From assembly GCA_902783085.1 (NCBI GenBank), contig CACZPT010000130.1, forward strand, positions 1 to 19,251: a stretch of DNA of 19,251 bases, read 5' to 3'. A program made the translations under genes and the position numbers. How positions within the stretch are numbered: position 1 is the stretch's first letter; every line of letters begins with the position of its first letter. The notes beneath the pieces are model-generated. The model ran no database searches. It worked only from the letters and a program-made list of their open reading frames with translations, and was not told the origin of the DNA. Shown one piece after another: positions 9,301 to 16,808 of the stretch. The DNA is from an uncultured Methanobrevibacter sp. (GTDB lineage Archaea; Methanobacteriota; Methanobacteria; Methanobacteriales; Methanobacteriaceae).

Positions 9301-12300
9301 CTTATTTAATCTGTACTCATCAATTTCATCATATTCTAAATCATCAACACCCCAATTATCATTTTCAATGATTGAAATATCTTTCATCAAAGTTTTTTCA
9401 TCGAAATTTTGGAATTTATCTAAAACAACACCAATACAATTTAAAAATGTATTGATTAAAGTAGAAGAGTATAATTGGTCATTATATTCACAGAAAATTC
9501 TGTATTTATTATCAACTTCCACCACATTAAGATTTATTTTAAATTTCAATCCATCATAATCAATTGTTTGTCTTTCAACAGTCATTCCACCAATTTCAAT
9601 ATCTTCAATGATTTTTCCATGATATGCATATAATATTTCAGGACTTATATCATATTGATTAGAAATTTCTGTTAATGGATAAGAAGAATAAGTTAATACA
9701 TTTAACCATTCATTATTAATGTATTCGAAAAATTCTTTAATATTTAAATCTGAATTTAATTTTAAAGCTAAAGGCAATGTTTTAACCAACATTCCTAATG
9801 TTTTCTGTTGATTTGGATTGAATCTACCATTAGTAATTGTTGCTATTAATAAATCTCTTTTAAAAACAAATTTGGATAAAACAAATGAAGTAGCTGCTAA
9901 GAATAAATTATTCTGACTAATCTTTGATTTAGAACAGAACCCATCAATATTCTCCTTATCAATAAAGATATCATTCACTGCAGCATTACCTTCTGATTCA
10001 TCCCCATTAATATCCTGCGTTATTAATGTTGCTTCATCAAATTCTTTAATTTTATTAAAGAAGAATAATTTAGCTTCCTCATATAAACTGGATTGTTCTG
10101 TTTTGATTTCATTTAATGAATATTCGAATCCATCAAGCTCTTCCAGTTCATAATCTTCACCATCATAGATTTTAGCAATCTCATCAAATAAAATATTAAG
10201 AGAAGTTCCATCAACAATTATATGGTGGAAATCTGCAAGCAACATTGAATTTCCAACTATTTTAAATCTAAACAATGGATCCTCTTCAAGCTTAAACGGT
10301 TTTACAAAATCATCAACATTAATATCATCAACCATTTCAATTAAATCATCAACTTTTAAATTATCTCTTCTTTGTTGGTAAACCTCACCATTTTCCATTA
10401 CAATTCTTGTTTTTAAATATGGGTGATTATTGATAGCTGTGATAATTGATGATTTAAGTTTTTGTGCATCAATACCTTTACTAAACTCCATTTTCTTTGG
10501 AAGATTATATGCAGTATTTTCTGGATCTTTAATACAGTCAAAGTAAACACCAAGTTGATTTGAAGTTAATGGATATAATTCTTGAACATCATTTGATTTA
10601 TCCTCAGTAATTTTAATTTCAGAAGCTATTTTTTCAATAGTCTTATAACTTAAAATTTCAGTGACATTCAATTGAGCATTTAAATTATTATAAATTGCTG
10701 AAGTTAATTTAATTACTGAAAGGGAAGTTAATCCGATACTGAATAAATCTGTATTTACACCGAAATCATCAATATCTAAAATTTCTGAAACAATATCGAA
10801 TAACTCTTGTTCAGTATCATTTCTTGGTTTTATGAATTCTTCAACATCAATTTCTGGGTCAGGTAAGTTTTTAAAGTCTGTTTTTCCATTAGGTGTTTTT
10901 GGGAATTCTTCAAGTTGTGTGAAATATGATGGAACCATATATTCAGGTAGTGAATCAATTAAATATTGTTTTAAATCATCAATGTCAATATCGTCTGTAG
11001 CTGTGAAATAAGCACATAAGTGTTCTATTGAGTTGATTTTTTTAACTACAACTTTTGTGAGTGTCACATTTTCATAATTCGCAATCACACCTTCAATTTC
11101 AGATAATTCAATTCTTAAACCTCTAAGTTTAATCTGAGTATCATTACGTCCTAAGACATATAATTCACCATCATAATCTTTTTTACCCAAATCTCCAGTA
11201 TTATAATATGGAATATTATTTAATTGCATGAATACTTCTTCAGTTTGTTCTGGGTTATTTAGATAACCTCTGGCGATTCCAGCACCACCAACATAAATTT
11301 CACCAGACACAAAAGCCGGTAGTTGATTTCCATCGATATCCATTACTTTATCAACTACATTTAGCATTTTCCATCCGGCAGTGACTTTAGGAGAGTCAAT
11401 TAACTTATAATGTGATGCAATTGTTACTTCTGTTGGCCCATAAGAGTTGTAAATATCCGCATCAGTATATTTTGATAATCTATCAAATAATACTGGTGGG
11501 AAACCTTCACCACCTACAATAATTACTTTACATTTTTCAACAACTTCTTGAATTTCTTCTAATTGTAAGTATTCGAGCAATCTTGTTGGTGTTGAACCAA
11601 ATCCATCAGCATCAGTTGTTTTAAATAACTTAACTAATTCTAAAGGATCAATAGATTCACTATCATTAGCAAATACCACCGGCAGACCATTTAATATTGT
11701 ACCGAAGATTTCTCTTAAAAACACAATAAATGAAACTGTAGAAATAGAAATAAATTTATTACATTTGTGATTTAACTCATAAATCGGAACATTCTCATCA
11801 ACATTAGCAATATAGTTTGAAATTCCCCTATGAGTAATCATTACACCCTTAGGTTTTCCAGTTGAACCTGAAGTATAAATTAAGAAACATAAATTATCCG
11901 GTGTTAAATCAATTTGAGGATTTGAATCATCTTTTTCTTGGATTAACTCATCAACATCAATTCTATTTTCACCATCATAATCAATTTCAGAAGTTGTAAT
12001 AACAAATTTAGAATCACTATCTTCTAAAATTTGGTTGATTCTGTTTTTCGGATAATTTGGATCAATTGGTATGAAAGCCGCACCGGCTTTAACAATACCT
12101 AAAACTGTAGCTATTAAATCACTATTTCTTCTCATCATAAACATTACTCTATCTTCAACATCAACTCCCCTTTTGATTAAACTGTTAGCAATTTTGTTTG
12201 CTTTTTTATTTAGTTCATCATAAGTAAACTCACCATCATCGGCATAGAGTATTGTTTTTTGAGGATTTTCACAAGCAATATTTTCAAAGATTTTATTTAT

Positions 12301-14157
12301 AACACCCTCATTTGCAAGTTCTATTTCAAAGCCTTCATCTAACTCTAATGTCTCGCAAATTGAAATATTTTTAAGTAGTGCATCCTCTGATGCAAATTTA
12401 TCAAATAAAACGTTCATCGCATTTAAAAATTCTTCCATGAGTTCTTTTGAATAAAAAGATTCATCATAACTAATGTTAATATTACCGCTTTCGAAATTAA
12501 ATATTAATTTATAATCTTTATTATCATATTCATCTTCAAAGAATAAGATTTCACTTACAAAATTTAATTTTTGATTATTTAAAAGAGGATAAGTATCATA
12601 TTTTTCAAAATATTGTTTAAAATCTTCAAAAAATTCTTTAACTGTTAAATCCGTGTTAAAGTGATATCCTGTTGCAACCTTATTATAAGCAATTAAAATG
12701 TCTTTTGAAAAAGCAAATTTGGTTAAATTAAATAAAAATGTTGCAAGCAAAAATTTATTTTTTGATAAACGATATTTATTAGCCAAATTCTTCAATTTAT
12801 CAGTGTCAATTGATTTGGATATTATTTTATAGTTTATTTTATCTCCACTAACATCAGGTGAAATAGCAGTAGGATTATCAAATGAATTTATTAAATTATT
12901 ATAATAATTCTCTGCTTTGAAAAATTCAACTACATTAACATTATAATCTCTACATTTTTTGGATGGATTATCATAAACTTGTTTTGCCAAGTCTTTAATA
13001 CCTGCTGCAATTGACTCTATTTCATTAAAATTGAAACAAGATTTATCATATTCAATAAATATTGATTGTAATCCTTTCTTATCAGAAAAATTCTTATTTA
13101 TTCTAAAATGTAATGGGAATTTAATATCTTTTTGAAGTGTTAAGAATTTTGAATTATAATCTGTAGAATTTGATACAATAGAAATCATTGAAATACAATC
13201 CGGATCAATTCCATCATTTCTTAAATCAGTTGTATACTCACTAAATTGTAATTTTGCATGAGATAATCCATTTTTTAAAACAGATTTTGAATATGCAAGT
13301 AAATCATCAAATGTTAACTCTTCATCATATTCTAATCTTAAAGGAATCGTATTTACAAACATTCCTAGCGCATCGCCTTGCCCAAAGTACCTTCCATGAA
13401 CTGAAGTATTTAAAACCAAATCTTTAAATAACTTATTGTCTTTTTTAGATTTTGCAAAATACAAAAAATTAAGTGCAAGTGCAATAACAAATGGAGAATA
13501 ATCAAATTCCGGAGTTTTATCAAGAAGAACTTCCAAATACCCCAATTGTGAATCTTCAAAAGAATACCAGTCTTGAGAATAGTCTTTTAACGTATCCAGC
13601 CAATATTTTTTATCAATTTTTGAATCATCAGATTTCAAATAATCTAACTCATCATTAACATATGTTTTATATGAATAATCTATTGGAGTATAATCCGCAT
13701 TATTTTTAATGCAATTTATGCATTTTTCAATTTCCTGTGGAATTATTGAATAAAGTGATGTTCCATCAAGTAGAATATGTTGTACAACACCAATAAGAAC
13801 AGTTGATGAATCAGTTTTTAAAACTGCCCATTTATATAATGGAGAATCAAAAACATCTTCAAAAGGTTCATCCAGATAGTCTTTGATAAACTCATCAAGG
13901 TTTTCATCATTTATTTCAAATGTTTCAACATCAACATCAACATCCGCATAATATTGTTTAAAATCACCATTTTCATCATATTTAATTTGTAAATTTAAAT
14001 AATTTTGACTAATAGTTGTAATAGCTGATGTTACATACTCAAAATCCTTTAAGTCATAATTTTTTCTAAATTTAAGATAGAAAGAATCATTGTTAGGATT
14101 GTTTAACTCTGAAAACAATAACATTTTCTGAGCTGAAGATAAATTAAACAAACTCAT
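6340..14157 (-). CDS. Two-module non-ribosomal peptide synthetase with terminal thioester reductase
   Basis: The 2605-residue enzyme reads as follows. Condensation domain C1 spans about 1-410, with its active motif as Q126-H127-ILL-D131-G132. An orphan C-terminal half of a condensation domain spans about 440-600. Adenylation A1 spans about 620-1095, with A3 core 'YTSGSTGKPKG' from 761, 'NSYGPTE' at 904-910 and Lys1092. Carrier T1 has Ser1145 in 'GLTSL'. C2 spans about 1194-1605 with intact HHxxxDG at 1311-1317. A2 spans about 1618-2115, with 'YTSGSTG' around 1765, 'NMYGPTE' at 1912-1918 and Lys2112. Carrier T2 has Ser2164 in 'GGTSL'. An NADPH-type thioester reductase spans about 2240-2605, with GATGFLG at 2246-2252 and Y2403xxxK2407. 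Each module loads one monomer, and the reductase releases the product as an aldehyde or alcohol. The N-terminal C domain suggests N-acylation of the first unit. Pocket residues read by eye are IVRGIGSIAK for A1 and DVQIIAMVYK for A2; A1 lacks the usual Asp, and A2 resembles proline codes. A pantetheinyl transferase is encoded divergently. The product is unknown. Confidence 0.95.
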   Translation of the reverse strand: MSLFNLSSAQKMLLFSELNNPNNDSFYLKFRKNYDLKDFEYVTSAITTISQNYLNLQIKYDENGDFKQYYADVDVDVETFEINDENLDEFIKDYLDEPFEDVFDSPLYKWAVLKTDSSTVLIGVVQHILLDGTSLYSIIPQEIEKCINCIKNNADYTPIDYSYKTYVNDELDYLKSDDSKIDKKYWLDTLKDYSQDWYSFEDSQLGYLEVLLDKTPEFDYSPFVIALALNFLYFAKSKKDNKLFKDLVLNTSVHGRYFGQGDALGMFVNTIPLRLEYDEELTFDDLLAYSKSVLKNGLSHAKLQFSEYTTDLRNDGIDPDCISMISIVSNSTDYNSKFLTLQKDIKFPLHFRINKNFSDKKGLQSIFIEYDKSCFNFNEIESIAAGIKDLAKQVYDNPSKKCRDYNVNVVEFFKAENYYNNLINSFDNPTAISPDVSGDKINYKIISKSIDTDKLKNLANKYRLSKNKFLLATFLFNLTKFAFSKDILIAYNKVATGYHFNTDLTVKEFFEDFKQYFEKYDTYPLLNNQKLNFVSEILFFEDEYDNKDYKLIFNFESGNINISYDESFYSKELMEEFLNAMNVLFDKFASEDALLKNISICETLELDEGFEIELANEGVINKIFENIACENPQKTILYADDGEFTYDELNKKANKIANSLIKRGVDVEDRVMFMMRRNSDLIATVLGIVKAGAAFIPIDPNYPKNRINQILEDSDSKFVITTSEIDYDGENRIDVDELIQEKDDSNPQIDLTPDNLCFLIYTSGSTGKPKGVMITHRGISNYIANVDENVPIYELNHKCNKFISISTVSFIVFLREIFGTILNGLPVVFANDSESIDPLELVKLFKTTDADGFGSTPTRLLEYLQLEEIQEVVEKCKVIIVGGEGFPPVLFDRLSKYTDADIYNSYGPTEVTIASHYKLIDSPKVTAGWKMLNVVDKVMDIDGNQLPAFVSGEIYVGGAGIARGYLNNPEQTEEVFMQLNNIPYYNTGDLGKKDYDGELYVLGRNDTQIKLRGLRIELSEIEGVIANYENVTLTKVVVKKINSIEHLCAYFTATDDIDIDDLKQYLIDSLPEYMVPSYFTQLEEFPKTPNGKTDFKNLPDPEIDVEEFIKPRNDTEQELFDIVSEILDIDDFGVNTDLFSIGLTSLSVIKLTSAIYNNLNAQLNVTEILSYKTIEKIASEIKITEDKSNDVQELYPLTSNQLGVYFDCIKDPENTAYNLPKKMEFSKGIDAQKLKSSIITAINNHPYLKTRIVMENGEVYQQRRDNLKVDDLIEMVDDINVDDFVKPFKLEEDPLFRFKIVGNSMLLADFHHIIVDGTSLNILFDEIAKIYDGEDYELEELDGFEYSLNEIKTEQSSLYEEAKLFFFNKIKEFDEATLITQDINGDESEGNAAVNDIFIDKENIDGFCSKSKISQNNLFLAATSFVLSKFVFKRDLLIATITNGRFNPNQQKTLGMLVKTLPLALKLNSDLNIKEFFEYINNEWLNVLTYSSYPLTEISNQYDISPEILYAYHGKIIEDIEIGGMTVERQTIDYDGLKFKINLNVVEVDNKYRIFCEYNDQLYSSTLINTFLNCIGVVLDKFQNFDEKTLMKDISIIENDNWGVDDLEYDEIDEYRLNKIFEKQVELNPDKVILYATDGEFTYSELNEKANKIAHGLIKKGVGPEDRVMFILNRDSNVMASIFGILKSGAAFIPVDSDYPADRIEHVLTDSESKFIIVDDVIDKKCIDLSEYSENLLNVNELLDETDISNPDPDVNANNMAYLIYTSGSTGLPKGVILEHGNIANFVYPDPRNICTYELVHNLEKEDYKVLSTTTVAFDVFQQELMGSLLNGVPIVFANDIEYKDPIEMMDLIHRSGANVYIATPSRLLQYLEIEAMQETMYGFKAYICAGEPFSQRLYELLAENSKGKIFNMYGPTETTVYCNGTLLESSDISIGKELFNVHEFIMDFDSNPLPPNVIGELYIAGKGVSREYLNRPEKNAEAYDEINGIRFYHSGDFAKVTEDGEFYVFGRMDNQIKLRGLRIEIGEIESVIAKYPGIKSVAVVVRKIKGNDHLCAYFTVQDDVKDENREENRYSIDVDDLKEVLAEKLVYYMVPTVYMELDEMPQTLNGKTDLKNLPEPVLITEYIAPENDVEAFFATLFAEILGLDEVSVTDSFFDIGGTSLLVTKITMEALNRNYNINYGDVFSNPTPRALAEFILSDETIEKKSEMAYDYSEINKLLKKNNLETIIDGEIQDSLGNILLTGATGFLGIHVLHEILENETGDVYCFIRSNKVLSGEERLKSLLFYYFSNEYNDLFDKRLHIIEGDITNFEDFEKLVPEKINTVVNCAANVKHFSSGTDIEDINLGGVVNGLKFAKMKNAKYVQVSTYSIAGESIDNYPPVDVKFTEQDLFIGQAVDNQYLNSKFLAERAVLEAAVNDDLDVKIMRVGNLMARSSDSEFQINFESNGFINRLKAFVTIGQMPYSMLMSNVEFSPIDVTAKSIIGLAKTPKECTVFHPYDYHSISFGDIINIIQPLGLNIEPAEEDDYQNALDEALADKTKQEGVSGLITSIGSGKVKKIWLPVDNTYTVQALYRLGIKWPYMSENYIYNFVKYLDDLDFFSI

Positions 14158-14168
14158 TAAAACTTCCC

Positions 14169-14182
14169 CAATTTTTTAATTG
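14169..14182. repeat. Small AT palindrome next to the NRPS operator-like site
   Basis: CAATT-TTTT-AATTG is a perfect 5-bp inverted repeat with a TTTT spacer. It directly abuts the larger palindrome at 14183-14202, which has the same spacer. It lies in the predicted NRPS leader. Alone it would be unremarkable in AT-rich DNA; the adjacency is what makes it worth marking. Confidence 0.35.
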
Positions 14183-14202
14183 TGTTAAACTTTTGTTTAA
14201 CA
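14183..14202. promoter_or_regulatory. Operator-like palindrome in the divergent NRPS/STAS promoter
   Basis: TGTTAAACTTTTGTTTAACA is a perfect 8-bp inverted repeat around a 4-nt spacer in the 94-nt gap between the divergent NRPS and STAS operons. It lies between the presumed NRPS TATA element (14206-14213) and the presumed NRPS transcription start near 14183, where a bound protein would block the NRPS promoter. For the STAS direction it is upstream of the TATA element. It does not resemble the palindrome in front of the TetR gene, so a different regulator is likely. The function is inferred from position and symmetry only. Confidence 0.5.
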
Positions 14203-14205
14203 AAA

Positions 14206-14213
14206 TATTTAAA
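14206..14213. promoter_or_regulatory. Shared TATA-like element of the divergent promoters
   Basis: The minus strand reads TTTAAATA and the overlapping plus strand TTTAAAA, giving a nearly symmetric TATA-like element. Starts about 25-27 nt away in each direction would leave leaders of about 26 nt for the NRPS and 15 nt for the STAS gene. A second TATA-like tract, TATAAAAT near 14238, is too close to the STAS ATG to serve that start. Confidence 0.35.
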
Positions 14214-14251
14214 AGTTAATACCAACTAATTATTATGTATAAAATAGTTAG

Positions 14252-14560
14252 ATGATTATTATGAATATTACAAAAAATTACAATGAAAAAGAATTAATAT
14301 TATCCATTGAAGGTCGTATTGACACTATAACATCAGCAGATTTGGATAAAGAAATTAATGATGAATTAGGTAATTTTAATTCATTAATAATGGATTTTAC
14401 TAATTTAGAATACATTTCAAGTGCAGGTTTAAGAGTATTAATCGCTACACAAAAAAAATTAAAAGCAGACAATATCCCATTTGTTATTAAAAATGTTAAT
14501 GATACAGTTGGTGAGATATTTAGAATGTCTGGTTTTAATAAAATCTTAAAGATAGAATGA
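14252..14560 (+). CDS. STAS-domain anti-sigma-factor-antagonist-like protein (SpoIIAA/RsbV family)
   Basis: This 102-residue single-domain protein shows the STAS fold: an N-terminal strand 'LILSIEGRIDTITSADLDKE', then 'LIMDFTNLEYISSAGLRVLI', in which Ser56 and Ser57 occupy the position phosphorylated in SpoIIAA and RsbV. In bacteria the unphosphorylated STAS protein binds the RsbW-type kinase and frees its partner; the kinase inactivates it by phosphorylation and a PP2C phosphatase restores it. Here the kinase and phosphatase genes follow directly, the first by a 4-nt ATGA overlap. Archaea have no sigma-70 factors, so the bacterial name describes the family and not the target. The start is uncertain: a second ATG lies three codons later at 14261, and neither has a clear Shine-Dalgarno. 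Confidence 0.92.
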   Translation: MIIMNITKNYNEKELILSIEGRIDTITSADLDKEINDELGNFNSLIMDFTNLEYISSAGLRVLIATQKKLKADNIPFVIKNVNDTVGEIFRMSGFNKILKIE

Positions 14561-14934
14561 ACTCAATAACTTTGAAACCAGAATTAAAAAAAATAAATAC
14601 TTTAAAGGAATTTATTTTAAATGAAATCGGTAAAGAAGATTTCCAAGTTGATTTTATTGTTGAAGAGATATTTGTCAATATCGTTAATTATTCAAAAACA
14701 GAATTTGTTACCATTAATGTAGAATATGATAACCCTACATTAACTATAGAATTCATTGACAATGGAATTGAGTTTAATCCCCTTTCAGCAGAATCTCCTA
14801 CCATGCCATCAGATATTGATGAAGCTCAAGTTGGTGGATTAGGCATTTATTTAACTAAAAAAATAGCTGATGAACTTGATTATTCTTATATAAATGGTGA
14901 AAATCATTTGAAAATAATTAAAAACGTGAAATAA
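14557..14934 (+). CDS. RsbW-like serine kinase / anti-sigma-type ATPase
   Basis: The 125-residue protein is a stand-alone GHKL ATPase of the SpoIIAB/RsbW type. The N-box is 'FIVEEIFVNIVNY' with E36, E37 and N41; the G1 box is 'IDNGIEFNPL' with D68 and G70; the G2 lid is 'GGLGIYLTKK' with G93, G94 and G96. All nucleotide-binding motifs are intact, so it should bind ATP and phosphorylate the STAS protein encoded just upstream. Its start overlaps the STAS stop by 4 nt and its stop overlaps the next start by one base, so the three signalling proteins are made together. Its sequence is strikingly like the C-terminal tail of the MATE transporter on the other strand, suggesting that the two compete for the same STAS partner. 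That link is inference. Confidence 0.92.
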   Translation: MNSITLKPELKKINTLKEFILNEIGKEDFQVDFIVEEIFVNIVNYSKTEFVTINVEYDNPTLTIEFIDNGIEFNPLSAESPTMPSDIDEAQVGGLGIYLTKKIADELDYSYINGENHLKIIKNVK

Positions 14935-16808
14935 TGAAATCCAAACTTAAAAAAATGATAATATCATTTATAATAATGATGCTATTCAATATTATATTTT
15001 CTTCAGAAATATTTTTCGATTTGGGAATATTCGCTCCCCATGTTGGATTGTTATATGTTTTTGGATTATTATTGGGGCCATATGGTGCATTAGGTGCAGT
15101 ATTAGGAAATATACTAATAGATTTTTTAAATGGATATGCAATTATACAAATAATCCCATCAGCCATCATTAGTTTTGGAGTTTCATATTTAGCATACAAA
15201 CTTTGGTACTCTGGTTTTAAAACTGATAAAATTACAAAACCAATATTAAATACTCATTATCACCTTATCCTATTTTTATCAAGCATAATCATATGCGGAT
15301 TTATTTATTCAGCATCACATGCACATATGAGTAACATATTATTCAATGCAATGTCTAACTATGTATTTGTTTCTTATTTATTGAACTTTATTAATATTGC
15401 ATTTATTATAGGAATACTGGGAATTTGGCTTTCTAAAAAAAAAGATTTTATTGAGACTCCAAAAACATCAAAAAAGTCGGTTAATAAAAAATTATATCGA
15501 ATATTATTTTATTCCTTAATAATTGTTACACTTATCTCATCAATATCTTTTGTTATAGATATAGATATAAATATTCGGATGGGAGAATTAGTATTGATTG
15601 GAATTCTATTATTCAGTTATTTGACAAAACCATTTGAATATAAAATACAAACAAATAATGAAAATACTATTATTGAAAATATTATTCGGCAATTTCTCTT
15701 AATAACATTTATAATTGCTATTTTAGGAGTTTTAATTTCTATTTTAAATTATAATTTTGTAGAATCAATGGAAAATGTCAATCTTTACTTATATCTAATG
15801 CCCGTACTTATAATAACTGATATTATTATAATTTTATTTTTTATTCCGGGAATTTATATTTTAAAATATATTAACAAGAAGGTAATCAAACCTCTTTCAT
15901 CATTTTCAGAAATTGAACGATTTATTATTGAAAATGAAAAAATCGAATCTGAAGGATTACTAAATATTTACTCCAAATATATTAATGAGAAAAATGAAAT
16001 TGGGACTCTTGCTCGCTCATATACTGAATTAATTAAATTTAATAACAATTATATAGAAAATATAAATGAGATTGAAGGTGAAAAAAAGCGTATTAAAGCA
16101 GAACTTGATATTGCAACTAAAATCCAAGCTTCAAAATTACCAATTGGAGCTATTAATACTGATGATTATATTATAAACGGTTATTCCCATCCTGCAAAAG
16201 AAGTTGGAGGGGACTTTTTTGATTATTATCCCTTGAATGATGATGATTTAGCAATTGTAATTGGTGATGCATCAGGTAAAGGTGTCCCAGCAGCATTACT
16301 TGCAATGATTACACAAGTAATGATAAAACAATTACTTAAAAATGAATTAGATCCATCAAAAGTTTTATACCAGTTGAATAATCAATTGTATGAAAATAAT
16401 AATGAAACTATGTTTATAACATTATGGGTTGGAATTTACAATAAAACTACTGGGAAAATAATATTTTCGAATGCAGGACATAACCCCCCATTAATAAAGG
16501 AAAATGATAAATTTAAATATTTGGATATTGATACTGGAATTGCTTTGGGAGTTATGGAGAACTTTGAATATGTTAAAGAGGAATTAATAGTGAGTGATGA
16601 AATAGTATTATATACTGATGGGATAACTGATGCCAATAATGATGAAAATGAGATGTATGGTGAAGAAAGACTTTTAAACTACTTTAATAAATTTAAACAA
16701 AATAAAGATCCGATAAAACCTTTATTAAATGACATTAATAAATTTACTGCGAGTACAGAACAATTTGACGATATGACCATATTATACTTAAAGATTAAAC
16801 ATGATTAA
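14934..16808 (+). CDS. Membrane-bound PP2C/SpoIIE-type serine phosphatase
   Basis: The 624-residue protein starts with about nine predicted membrane helices (to about residue 312), including a glycine-rich segment 'VFGLLLGPYGALGAVLGNIL' near 40-60. A charged, HAMP-like or coiled-coil linker follows (about 315-405, 'KKVIKPLSSFSEIERF' and 'EIEGEKKRIKAELDIATKIQ'), then a PP2C-type phosphatase domain from about 410. The metal-binding residues are visible: EVGGDFFD (423-430), GDASGKG (444-450), 'NAGHNPP', 'YTDG' with D562, and 'QFDDMT' with D612 and D613. It should dephosphorylate the STAS protein encoded two genes upstream in response to a signal sensed by the membrane part. The N-terminal part is not a sensor family I can name with confidence. 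It overlaps the upstream gene by 1 nt and the downstream transferase by 8 nt. Confidence 0.92.
   Translation: MKSKLKKMIISFIIMMLFNIIFSSEIFFDLGIFAPHVGLLYVFGLLLGPYGALGAVLGNILIDFLNGYAIIQIIPSAIISFGVSYLAYKLWYSGFKTDKITKPILNTHYHLILFLSSIIICGFIYSASHAHMSNILFNAMSNYVFVSYLLNFINIAFIIGILGIWLSKKKDFIETPKTSKKSVNKKLYRILFYSLIIVTLISSISFVIDIDINIRMGELVLIGILLFSYLTKPFEYKIQTNNENTIIENIIRQFLLITFIIAILGVLISILNYNFVESMENVNLYLYLMPVLIITDIIIILFFIPGIYILKYINKKVIKPLSSFSEIERFIIENEKIESEGLLNIYSKYINEKNEIGTLARSYTELIKFNNNYIENINEIEGEKKRIKAELDIATKIQASKLPIGAINTDDYIINGYSHPAKEVGGDFFDYYPLNDDDLAIVIGDASGKGVPAALLAMITQVMIKQLLKNELDPSKVLYQLNNQLYENNNETMFITLWVGIYNKTTGKIIFSNAGHNPPLIKENDKFKYLDIDTGIALGVMENFEYVKEELIVSDEIVLYTDGITDANNDENEMYGEERLLNYFNKFKQNKDPIKPLLNDINKFTASTEQFDDMTILYLKIKHD

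Noticed and set aside
12358..12840. An epimerisation or heterocyclisation domain between C1 and A1
   Set aside because: Neither an HHxxxDG nor a DxxxxD motif is present; only C-terminal-lobe similarity is seen, so it is called a half condensation domain.
6340..14157. The two modules as a recent tandem duplication
   Set aside because: A1 and A2 share short blocks such as 'GEFTY.ELN.KANKIA' and 'YTSGSTG', but they differ widely between motifs and in pocket residues, so they are simply homologous domains.
14237..14246. TATAAAAT as the promoter of the STAS operon
   Set aside because: A start about 25 nt downstream would fall after both possible ATG codons of the STAS gene; the element near 14206-14213 fits better.
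14252..14934. A sigma-factor regulatory cascade in the strict sense
   Set aside because: The protein families are those of bacterial anti-sigma systems, but no sigma-like gene is in the window and archaea are not known to use sigma-70 factors.
14918..15199. Antisense reading frame opposite the start of the phosphatase gene
   Set aside because: It mirrors the membrane-helix coding region, has no recognisable domain and no ribosome-binding site; it is a shadow frame, as are the other short frames inside the NRPS and xse genes.
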